DNA of 44,609 nt from Clostridiaceae bacterium (GTDB lineage: Bacteria; Bacillota; Clostridia; Oscillospirales; Acutalibacteraceae), in assembly GCA_016293225.1 (NCBI GenBank), contig JAEDEQ010000006.1, positions 1 to 44,609 of the forward strand, given 5' to 3'. Position 1 is the first letter of the stretch. Each line of letters opens with the position of its first letter. Of the stretch, positions 31,502-38,541 are shown piece by piece. The translations under genes and the position numbers were made by a program. The notes under the pieces were generated by a model that saw nothing but the letters and a program-made list of their open reading frames with translations, searched no databases and was not told the origin of the DNA.

Positions 31502-32521
31502 TCACAGGTTCTCATAACCCGGAATTGCGTGGATAACGGGAAGAATGCCCGTGTCCTTTCCGGAAAGGTTGTAGTTCTGGAACATATCGTAGCCGGGAAG
31601 AACGTTGCCCTCAATGAGCACGGGGCCGTTTTCCGTAACGGCAACATCCCAGCCGATATAGCCGACCTGCGGCACAACATCGGCGCCCTTTTTGCAAAGC
31701 TCAACCGCCTGCTCGTGCATCGGGACCTCAAAATTCAAAAGGTCGGTTCCCGTCATCGGGTGAGCGTCATAGAAAAGTCCGGTCTTGTCGCAAAACGCCT
31801 TTGAGGCGGATTTTCCGTTTTTATCAAGCAGAAGATACATTCCGCCGCTTGTGATGTTATCGACCGCCTTTGTGCCGTTTCCGAAGCGCAGAAGCGAATA
31901 GAGATAATGAACGGCGCCGTTTTTATCGCGCAGAGTTACAATTCTTATCGAATTGACGGAGCTTGGGCAAAGGGCGTTCATTGCCGGGTGCTGTTTGATT
32001 TCTTCTTCAATAAGCACCTGTCCGTTTTCCTTGAGAGTGTTATAAAGAGCAGAGAAATCGGTGTTTTCATCCGTTTCGATTTTTTCAATCTGCTGGCCGC
32101 CGAACGAGCGCGGAAATTTTGCAAAAACAGTGCCGTGCTTTTTGCAAAAGGTGGCAAATTCCTTTTCGTCCGCCTTTTCAAGATTCAGCCATTCCCTGCC
32201 GATAAACTCCGAAAACGCCTCGTCAAATTTGAGCTTGTCCTTAAAAAACGGCGTATACTGTGGGTCATTCGCCATTGAGGAAAGGGCAACGTTCTTGTTA
32301 TAGGTGAGGAAAGTGTCGCGCTTTGCGCCCTTGACCTTTGCAAAGCCGAAAACGGTGTAATCAAGATAGCCGATTCCCCTTTTTGCCGCGCAGACGCACA
32401 TATCCGCAGCGGTCAGCAGACGGTTTGCTCCGTAATTTTTATGGATTTGAGTGATATACATATTCATGCGCTTTAAGCTCATGGATTTCACCCTTGCTTT
32501 GAAGTTTGAAAAATTGCTCAT
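31502..32521 (-). CDS. Sugar-transfer-associated ATP-grasp protein
   Basis: A 339-residue protein of the ATP-grasp fold, closest by eye to the sugar-transfer-associated ATP-grasp family found in polysaccharide clusters. Features are GTVFAKFPRSFGGQQIEKIE (nucleotide-binding lysine region), LIEEEIKQHPAMNALCPSSV, NSIRIVTLRDKNG, and a metal-ligand end with IGWDVAVTENGPVLIEGNV. Such enzymes form an amide, ester or peptide-like bond with an acyl-phosphate intermediate; the substrate is unknown. There is no glycan cluster here: the neighbours are obgE (63 bases downstream) and a divergent hydrolase gene. AGAGG precedes the ATG, and the promoter is at 32560-32587. Confidence 0.82.
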   Translation of the reverse strand: MSNFSNFKARVKSMSLKRMNMYITQIHKNYGANRLLTAADMCVCAAKRGIGYLDYTVFGFAKVKGAKRDTFLTYNKNVALSSMANDPQYTPFFKDKLKFDEAFSEFIGREWLNLEKADEKEFATFCKKHGTVFAKFPRSFGGQQIEKIETDENTDFSALYNTLKENGQVLIEEEIKQHPAMNALCPSSVNSIRIVTLRDKNGAVHYLYSLLRFGNGTKAVDNITSGGMYLLLDKNGKSASKAFCDKTGLFYDAHPMTGTDLLNFEVPMHEQAVELCKKGADVVPQVGYIGWDVAVTENGPVLIEGNVLPGYDMFQNYNLSGKDTGILPVIHAIPGYENL

Positions 32522-32559
32522 GATTAACCTCTTTACAGATATTTTTTATTGACTTATTG

Positions 32560-32587
32560 ATTTTACCATGCTGATTTTATTTGTCAA
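32560..32587 (-). promoter_or_regulatory. Promoter of the ATP-grasp gene
   Basis: On the minus strand a consensus TTGACA (32587-32582), a 16-base spacer and TAAAAT (32565-32560), about 40 bases before the ATG. Confidence 0.7.
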
Positions 32588-32686
32588 GTATAATAGACTG
32601 ATTAGCATAGCAGACAAAGATATTCCGGATTTTCAAGCTCAAAGGCAATAAAATCGTCATTTGTCTTGTTTTTTCCTGTTTTGGTC

Positions 32687-32715
32687 TTGCTAACCGGGAC
32701 AAACTGTGCTATACT
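32687..32715 (+). promoter_or_regulatory. Promoter of the first secreted hydrolase
   Basis: TTGCTA (32687-32692), a 17-base spacer and TATACT (32710-32715), 65 bases before the chosen start and divergent from the ATP-grasp promoter. Confidence 0.65.
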
Positions 32716-32780
32716 TTTTAAGCTAAATTTAAGGTGTTTTTCCCGTGATTTGAAAAATGCCGAAGAAAGAAGGAAAAATA

Positions 32781-34718
32781 ATGAAGAAATTTTTGAGCGT
32801 TCTTCTCTCGCTGGTGTTGCTTTTATCCTGCGTTTCGGTTGCCGCCGCAGCCGAAGAAAAGGTTACGCCGCTCATCATCGTTCCGGGCTACAGCGCCTCG
32901 GAGCTTTATCTTGACTACGGCCTTGAAACCGAAGAGCACGTCTGGGGCGTTCAGGCAAAGCCCATTATCGACAAGGTTCTCGAACGTCTCGGCGCGCTCG
33001 GAATCAGCCTCGGTATGCTCGGCGCCGGCGATAAGGAGCTGCTTATTAAAACGGTCGGAGACTCCGTCAGGGAGCTTTACGGCGTTCTTGCAAACAACGA
33101 TGACGGAACAAGCAAGTATAACGTCACCGCAGCCCTCACCGACCCCGCAACCACAACAACAAAGTATTTTGTTGACAAATACGGCGAAAGCTCCGGTATG
33201 CTCCACCTTCCGGAAATCAACTGCCACTTTGCCTCGCAGATAGGCGGCGAAAACATCTTCAACGCTCACATTGACTTCCGCCAGGGCGCAATCAAGTGCG
33301 CTCAGGATCTGAGACGATATGTTGAAGCCGTTAAGGAATACACCGGTTCGGACAAGGTCAGCCTTTACGGACTCAGCCACGGAGGAATGGTTGTCGGCGT
33401 TTATCTCAGCCTTTACGGTGATCTCGGCGACACCGAGTCGGCCGTAATGTTCCACCCGGCTCTCAGGGGCGCATACTTCCTCAACGATATCATTTCAAGA
33501 AATCTTGACATTGACTTCCACACCCTTGTTGAATACGCCCAGGTCGGCGCCTTCACCGAGACCGAACTTGAATTTCTCATGGTCATCAGCCGTCTCGGCC
33601 TTGTTAACGACCTTGCAAACGCTCTGGTTGACGAAATTTTTGACGATGTTGTCGGCAACTGGGGCAGCGTCTGGGACTTTATGCCGCCCGAATACTATGA
33701 GCAATACAAGGAAATGTACCTTGACCCGGTGGCAAACGCAAAAATAATTGAAGCAAGCGACAAGATGCACTATGAAATTATGCCGAACTATACCGAAGCA
33801 TTCAAAAACGCTCAGGCTCACGGCACAAGGGTTTCAATCATTTCCGGAACGGGCAGAGCTGTCATCACCGGCGGACAGGTGAACTCAGACGGTATCCTTG
33901 CCTGCTATTCGACCAGCGGCAGCGTTTGCGCACCGCTCGGACAGCGCTTCTGCGACGGTTACAAAAAAACCGGAACAAACTGCACCGATCCCTCTCACAA
34001 TCACGTTTCGCCCTCAATGGAGGTTGACGCCTCCTATGCGTATCTTCCGGAAAACACCTGGTTTGTTGACGGACAGCTCCACGGTCAGGTCTGGTGGGAC
34101 GATTACACCAAGAACCTTTGCTCAAAGCTCCTTTTCACGGACGAGATTGAGGATATCTATTCAAGCGAAAGCTATCCTCAGTTTGAATATTCGCAGAATC
34201 CGAAGAACGAAATACACATCAGGTTTGACAACGCTCCGGTCGGCTTCCTTTCGCAGGAAAGCCGCGGCGTATACATCAAAAACCTTTCAAAGGAGTATTC
34301 AATCAAGGTTATCGGTCTGACGGCAAAACGCAGCAAGCTTTACTTTAAATCCCTCACCCAGAAAGTCATCAAGGCCGGAGAAACCGTCTATCTTCCTTTC
34401 AGCGGTGAAATTCCCGACATCAACGCCGCAAAGGACGAGCTGACCGTTTCGTATATCCAGATGGGTACCGTTTCCGCAGCCGGAACAAGGACGTTTGATT
34501 TTACAATCACCGGAGGAGAAGATGTTCTCTATGACGCGGAAAATCCCTACTGCAACGCTGACCTTGCCGATCCTTTCGATGAGCACATCGGAGGAACAAA
34601 GGTTGACAACATTTTGAGCTTCTTCGGCGTTAAGGCTTTTATTTCAAGCATCTACAACTGGATAATGACCTATCTCGAACCCATCTTCAAGCTTGTCAGC
34701 GCAATCAAGAACCGCTGA
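32781..34718 (+). CDS. Secreted alpha/beta hydrolase, Ser nucleophile (lipase/esterase-like)
   Basis: A 645-residue exported protein. I start it at the ATG at 32781, where AAGGA lies 8 bases before and a signal peptide follows (MKKFLSVLLSLVLLLSCVSV, cleavage near AAAAE); the longer frame from 32757 has neither. LIIVPGYSAS (31-40) is the oxyanion strand, GLSHGG gives nucleophile S199, D370 is a possible acid and H434 (GQLHGQVWW) the likely base: a lipase or LCAT-like layout with a large helical insertion. The C-terminal 150 residues form a beta-rich domain and a final amphipathic helix. The next gene is a diverged paralogue. The substrate is unknown, perhaps a lipid or glycan ester. Confidence 0.82.
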   Translation: MKKFLSVLLSLVLLLSCVSVAAAAEEKVTPLIIVPGYSASELYLDYGLETEEHVWGVQAKPIIDKVLERLGALGISLGMLGAGDKELLIKTVGDSVRELYGVLANNDDGTSKYNVTAALTDPATTTTKYFVDKYGESSGMLHLPEINCHFASQIGGENIFNAHIDFRQGAIKCAQDLRRYVEAVKEYTGSDKVSLYGLSHGGMVVGVYLSLYGDLGDTESAVMFHPALRGAYFLNDIISRNLDIDFHTLVEYAQVGAFTETELEFLMVISRLGLVNDLANALVDEIFDDVVGNWGSVWDFMPPEYYEQYKEMYLDPVANAKIIEASDKMHYEIMPNYTEAFKNAQAHGTRVSIISGTGRAVITGGQVNSDGILACYSTSGSVCAPLGQRFCDGYKKTGTNCTDPSHNHVSPSMEVDASYAYLPENTWFVDGQLHGQVWWDDYTKNLCSKLLFTDEIEDIYSSESYPQFEYSQNPKNEIHIRFDNAPVGFLSQESRGVYIKNLSKEYSIKVIGLTAKRSKLYFKSLTQKVIKAGETVYLPFSGEIPDINAAKDELTVSYIQMGTVSAAGTRTFDFTITGGEDVLYDAENPYCNADLADPFDEHIGGTKVDNILSFFGVKAFISSIYNWIMTYLEPIFKLVSAIKNR

Positions 34719-34740
34719 TTAACCCGAGAGATATATTCTT

Positions 34741-34775
34741 CAGCTGCCGCTTTTTTTGCGGCGGCTGTTTTTTTT
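34741..34775 (+). terminator. Terminator between the two hydrolase genes
   Basis: CAGCTGCCGC (34741-34750) pairs with GCGGCGGCTG (34758-34767), nine of ten pairs, around a loop of seven T, followed by eight T. Confidence 0.9.
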
Positions 34776-34832
34776 CAGTCTTTAGTGTTAATTCTCGCCG
34801 CGAACCAATTTGTTAATTTTTCAGCCCTGTCC

Positions 34833-34861
34833 TTGAAAATGCCTTGCCGTTGTGCTATTAT
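34833..34861 (+). promoter_or_regulatory. Promoter of the second secreted hydrolase
   Basis: TTGAAA (34833-34838), a 17-base spacer and TATTAT (34856-34861), 38 bases before the ATG. Confidence 0.65.
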
Positions 34862-34899
34862 TATGTTGAGATTTTTTTCAGAACAAGGAGGCAAAACCT

Positions 34900-36456
34900 A
34901 TGAAACGAACATTAACCCGCGTTCTTTCGCTGTTTCTTGCGGTTCTTTGCGCCGCTGCCGTTCTTTCGCCGGCTGCGTCCGCTGCCGAATACTACGAAAA
35001 CGACCTTCCCGTTGTCTACGTCATAGGCCGAGGCACCTGGATATACGATAAAAACGAGAACAAGATCTATCCCACCGACGGAATTGAAAAGGCTATTAAA
35101 AACAACGTCAACAACCTTGCAACGGCATGGATTAAAAGTCTTATTTCGCCGAACAGCGACTGGAACGAGCTGAGTGACGCCATCTATAAGCTTGTTGAAG
35201 AGGAATATAAAAACTATGTTCTTGACGACAACGGCGAGATCTCAAACGGCACCCACGCAAAGCCGAACGCCGAGCCGAAAGCGAAAAAATCAAACTTTTC
35301 AATCACCGATTATCAGTTCAGCTATGACGGTCGGATTGACCCGCGTGAAAACGCAAAGCTTCTTAACGAATACATCAATAAGGTGCTCACTGTTACAGGA
35401 AAAAGGAAGGTTCAGCTCATCGGCCGCTGCCTCGGTTCAACCGTTATCAGCGCATACCTCACCATGTACGGCTGCTCAAAGGTCGATACGGCAATCTTTT
35501 ACGCCGCTTCAAACCAGGGCATTGTTCCTCTCAGCGCCTTTTTCACCGGCGATGTTATTTTTGACTGCAAGGCCATTGAAAAATACGGCGACGGCTACCT
35601 CAAAAACAGCGCGTCCGACGGCTCGGACAACCTTTCCCGCAGCCTTGTTACCCTCGGCTATAAGCTGAGCAAATCTTTCTACTTAACGGATTATGTAATA
35701 GAAAATGTTGAAAAGGCATACAGAGACATTGCAAGAACCCTCTATCCGAGAATTGTCCTTGCCGTTTACGGCACCTGCCCGGGCTTCTGGACAATGGTCA
35801 GGGACGACTATTACGAAAAAGCAAAGCAGGTCGTTTTTGAGGGCAAGGCAAAGTATGCAAAGCTCATTGAAAAAATTGACTGGTATCACTACAATGTTTT
35901 CCAGAAGTTCCCGCAGACGCTCAAAAAGTGCAAGCAGCAGGGCATGAAGGTTGCGGTCATTGCAAAGTACAACATTCAGCTTGCGCCGCTTTTCAAGGAC
36001 TGCATGAAGCAGGCGGATAACCTTGTTGAGCTTGAAACAGCGTCCTACGGCGCGACCTGTGCCGATATCAAACAGCTGCTTCCGGATTCCTACATAAATG
36101 CGCAGGAAAAGGCCGGAAAGGGCAAGTATATCTCCCCCGACCTCAAGGTTGACGCTTCAACCTGCCTTTTCCCTGACTATACCTGGTTCATCAAGGACCT
36201 TCCGCACGATGTTTTCCCCAACTCCGTTAACGAGTTGATAATGAAAATTTTCCACTCCAAGGAGCAGTTCACCGTTGACAGCGACGAGCAGTTTTCGCAG
36301 TATCTTCAGTATGAAAGCAACAGCCTGCTTCTGAGCAAGGTTACGGAGCTTGACCTTGCGGACGAAAACGACTCCGCAGAGATAAGCCTCAGAAAGCTTC
36401 TGAACCTTTTCAACACTCTGTTCTGGCTGCTCAAGAATCTTTTTAACATTATGTAA
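34900..36456 (+). CDS. Secreted alpha/beta hydrolase paralogue with Cys in place of the Ser nucleophile
   Basis: A 518-residue exported protein with a signal peptide (LSLFLAVLCAAAVLSPAASA, residues 9-28). It is a paralogue of the previous gene product. The nucleophile strand VQLIGRCLGSTVISAYLTMY lines up with VSLYGLSHGGMVVGVYLSLY of the neighbour, but GxSxG is GxCxG here, with C177. Both share a late VDAS...P..TWF block followed by the likely catalytic His (H436 here). GxCxG with a Cys nucleophile is known from dienelactone hydrolases, so this copy may still be active with other chemistry, or be a binding protein. It lacks the C-terminal beta domain of its paralogue and ends in a hydrophobic helix. 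AGGAGG precedes the ATG, and its own promoter precedes it. Confidence 0.8.
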   Translation: MKRTLTRVLSLFLAVLCAAAVLSPAASAAEYYENDLPVVYVIGRGTWIYDKNENKIYPTDGIEKAIKNNVNNLATAWIKSLISPNSDWNELSDAIYKLVEEEYKNYVLDDNGEISNGTHAKPNAEPKAKKSNFSITDYQFSYDGRIDPRENAKLLNEYINKVLTVTGKRKVQLIGRCLGSTVISAYLTMYGCSKVDTAIFYAASNQGIVPLSAFFTGDVIFDCKAIEKYGDGYLKNSASDGSDNLSRSLVTLGYKLSKSFYLTDYVIENVEKAYRDIARTLYPRIVLAVYGTCPGFWTMVRDDYYEKAKQVVFEGKAKYAKLIEKIDWYHYNVFQKFPQTLKKCKQQGMKVAVIAKYNIQLAPLFKDCMKQADNLVELETASYGATCADIKQLLPDSYINAQEKAGKGKYISPDLKVDASTCLFPDYTWFIKDLPHDVFPNSVNELIMKIFHSKEQFTVDSDEQFSQYLQYESNSLLLSKVTELDLADENDSAEISLRKLLNLFNTLFWLLKNLFNIM

Positions 36457-36489
36457 ACCGACTTCAGAAAAATTATACGCATAACAGCA

Positions 36490-36521
36490 GGAAACCGCCG
36501 CATTGCACGGCGGTTTCCTTT
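36490..36521 (+). terminator. Probable terminator after the second hydrolase
   Basis: Perfect 11-bp GC-rich stem GGAAACCGCCG (36490-36500) with CGGCGGTTTCC (36508-36518). The T-run after it is short (TTTGC), so termination may be incomplete. It also faces the convergent small gene at 36575. Confidence 0.65.
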
Positions 36522-36574
36522 GCATTAAGAGAGATAATCAGCGTTTTTTCGCAACCCTAACGGGTGTTCCTCTG

Positions 36575-36736
36575 TCAGCAGCCGCATCCGCAGTTGTTGT
36601 TTGAAAAGTCTCTTTCGCAACCGCAGCAGTTGTTGTTGTTTCCGCAGCAAAAGCCGTCTCCGAATACGCAGGAAAGGATCAGAATGAGAATGATCCATGT
36701 GCAGCTGTTTGAACCGAACAAGTTATTGCAAGCCAT
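36575..36736 (-). CDS. 53-residue cysteine-rich small protein
   Basis: A very short gene that does not stand out by length. It encodes 53 residues with 11 cysteines and 10 or more asparagines: MACNNLFGSNSCTW, a short hydrophobic helix (IILILILSCVF), then a Gly/Asn/Cys tail ending NNNCGCGC. Similar tiny proteins in Clostridia carry odd automatic names such as chorion-class high-cysteine protein; their role is unknown, with metal binding or spore/envelope association as guesses. The start at 36736 is well supported: AAAGGAGGG lies 7 bases before the ATG. A 16-base palindrome (36745-36760) covers that ribosome site, which suggests translational control. Confidence 0.75.
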   Translation of the reverse strand: MACNNLFGSNSCTWIILILILSCVFGDGFCCGNNNNCCGCERDFSNNNCGCGC

Positions 36737-36744
36737 TGTCTGCC

Positions 36745-36760
36745 CTCCTTTCGAAAGGAG
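36745..36760 (-). promoter_or_regulatory. Palindrome that sequesters the ribosome site of the cysteine-rich gene
   Basis: CTCCTTTCGAAAGGAG is a perfect 16-base palindrome. In the minus-strand mRNA it can fold so that CUCCUUU pairs with AAAGGAG of the Shine-Dalgarno site, 9 bases before the start codon. This is an arrangement able to switch translation, for instance by temperature or a trans-acting factor. Confidence 0.5.
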
Positions 36761-36799
36761 CGGTGAACAGTGTTTGTTCTCCGTCCTGCTTTCATCCTC

Positions 36800-36829
36800 A
36801 TTATACGCTGCCGCCCGTGCGGTGTTACA
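36800..36829 (-). promoter_or_regulatory. Probable promoter of the cysteine-rich gene
   Basis: A consensus TATAAT lies at 36805-36800 on the minus strand, with only a partial -35 (TTGTAACA region, about 17-19 bases upstream). Confidence 0.45.
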
Positions 36830-36901
36830 ACATCGCGGATAATTTTGCGCTGCGGCGCATGCATTAAAATTTCTTAAATTGCCGTTTCCCTTGCAGAAAA
36901 A

Positions 36902-36931
36902 TTGACAATGCCTCCTTTTCTGTGGTATGAT
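36902..36931 (+). promoter_or_regulatory. Promoter of the fucosidase operon
   Basis: A consensus TTGACA (36902-36907), an 18-base spacer and TATGAT (36926-36931). The -10 box contains the ATG at 36927, which rules that ATG out as the start codon. Confidence 0.75.
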
Positions 36932-37013
36932 TAATAAGATATATAAATTCGGCGGCACAGCCGGGCTTTCGCTTTTGCTCAAGGTCATCTTATCAGGAAA
37001 GGCAGGTCTTTTA

Positions 37014-38495
37014 ATGACGGCAACAAAAAACTTTTTCACCTCTTTTTGCAATGTTGTTTTTCCGCTCGGCCGTCCGAAAAAGACTTTTGTCTCCTGGGAC
37101 AAAGGCAACTGCGGCGCCGCGCTCAACGATGAGCTTGTGCGGCGGCTTAATGCGGTGAGACCCACAGAGCTTCAAAAAAGGTTTGCGGACTATGAATACT
37201 ACACCTTTGTCCACTTCGGAATGAACACCTGCACCGGAAACGAATGGGGCACCGGAAAGGAAAAGCCGGAGCAGTTCGATATTGCAGACGTTGATACCGA
37301 CCAATGGGCAAGGGTTATCAAAAAATCCGGCAGCCGCGGCGTCATCTTCACCGCAAAGCACCACGACGGCTTCTGCCTTTTTCCGAGCGCCTATACTGAG
37401 CACTGCATCAAAAACAGCCCGTATAAAAACGGAAAGGGCGATATTGTTAAAGAGCTTTCCGAAAGCTGCAAAAAGTACGGTCTGCTTTTCGGAATTTATC
37501 TTTCCCCGTGGGACAGGCACGAAAGCACCTACGGCACAAAGGGCTATGACGATTACTTTGTCAATCAGCTTACCGAGCTTTGCACAAATTACGGCGATAT
37601 CTTCACCTTCTGGTTTGACGGCGCCAAGGGTCAGGACGCTCCGGACTTTACATATGACTTTGAGCGTTATTATAAAGTTATCCGTTCGCTTCAGCCGGGC
37701 GCCGCCATCTGCAACTGCGGCCCTGACGTGCGCTGGATTGGAAACGAGGCCGGCAAGGTGCGCGAAAGCGAGTGGAGCGTTATTGCAAAAAACGCCGTTT
37801 CCGTTGAGGAGATTATGAAAGGCTCCCAGCGGGACGCAGGCGAAGCGCAGGCTTTGCAGTCCTTTGACCGCTGCGAACAGGACCTTGGCTCAAGGAAGGC
37901 GCTTTCAAACCGCAGGCAGCTTGTCTGGTCGCAGGGTGAGGCCGATGTTTCAATACACATGGACTGGTTTTACAGTCCGCGTCCGCGTCCGAGGACGGCA
38001 AGGCAGCTTGAAAAAATCTACTTTCGCACCGTTGGCGGAAATGCCCTGCTTCTGCTCAATGTTCCGCCCTCTAAAAACGGAATTATTGAACCGGACGATG
38101 TAAAGCTGCTTGAAGACTTTAAAAACCGCGTTGACAGAGCCTTTTTCAAAAGGCTCCTCTTTTCCGCCGCAACCGAAAGAGCCGAAATGGCGCCGGGCTT
38201 TGAAAACTGCAGGCTCCAAAAGGGCGATGGCGCGCTGATTTTCTCTCTTCCAAAAAAGCAGAGAGTGCGCACCCTCGTTATCCGTGAGGACACCTCCTTC
38301 GGTCAGCGCATTGAAAGGTTTGAGATTTTCTTCAAAGCTCCCCTCGGCTTCAGGAAAGTATATGCCGGAACAACGGTCGGAAGCAAAAGGATTGTCCGCT
38401 TTCCCCCGTGCGCCGGAACCGATGAAATCAGATTCGTTATCACTCAGTCAAGAAGCAACCCCGTAATACGCGATGCCGCGCTTTACGGCGGCTGA
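37014..38495 (+). CDS. Alpha-L-fucosidase, glycoside hydrolase family 29
   Basis: A 493-residue enzyme that removes terminal L-fucose with retention. GH29 hallmarks are FVHFGMNTCTGNEWG near the start, FTAKHHDGFCLFPS (substrate-binding histidines), LFGIYLSPWDRHE, and the nucleophile Asp (about D202) in FTFWFDGAKG. A C-terminal beta domain follows. I place the start at 37014 (MTATKNFF), with AAAGGCAGG before it, because the upstream ATG at 36927 lies in the promoter. There is no signal peptide from this start, so the enzyme is probably cytoplasmic and acts on imported short fucosylated glycans. It shares an operon with the secreted SGNH protein 46 bases on. Confidence 0.92.
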   Translation: MTATKNFFTSFCNVVFPLGRPKKTFVSWDKGNCGAALNDELVRRLNAVRPTELQKRFADYEYYTFVHFGMNTCTGNEWGTGKEKPEQFDIADVDTDQWARVIKKSGSRGVIFTAKHHDGFCLFPSAYTEHCIKNSPYKNGKGDIVKELSESCKKYGLLFGIYLSPWDRHESTYGTKGYDDYFVNQLTELCTNYGDIFTFWFDGAKGQDAPDFTYDFERYYKVIRSLQPGAAICNCGPDVRWIGNEAGKVRESEWSVIAKNAVSVEEIMKGSQRDAGEAQALQSFDRCEQDLGSRKALSNRRQLVWSQGEADVSIHMDWFYSPRPRPRTARQLEKIYFRTVGGNALLLLNVPPSKNGIIEPDDVKLLEDFKNRVDRAFFKRLLFSAATERAEMAPGFENCRLQKGDGALIFSLPKKQRVRTLVIREDTSFGQRIERFEIFFKAPLGFRKVYAGTTVGSKRIVRFPPCAGTDEIRFVITQSRSNPVIRDAALYGG

Positions 38496-38541
38496 CAAAA
38501 ACCGGGCGGTACTTGTAAACACAAAACGGAGATACCATATA

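Noticed and set aside
36927..37013. Extended N-terminus of the fucosidase from the ATG at 36927
   Set aside because: That ATG lies in the -10 box of a good promoter, has no ribosome site and adds residues unlike the family N-terminus.
36575..37165. 196-residue frame including the cysteine-rich peptide
   Set aside because: Only the last 53 codons have a strong ribosome site and protein-like composition; the upstream part is antisense to the fucosidase gene and its promoter.
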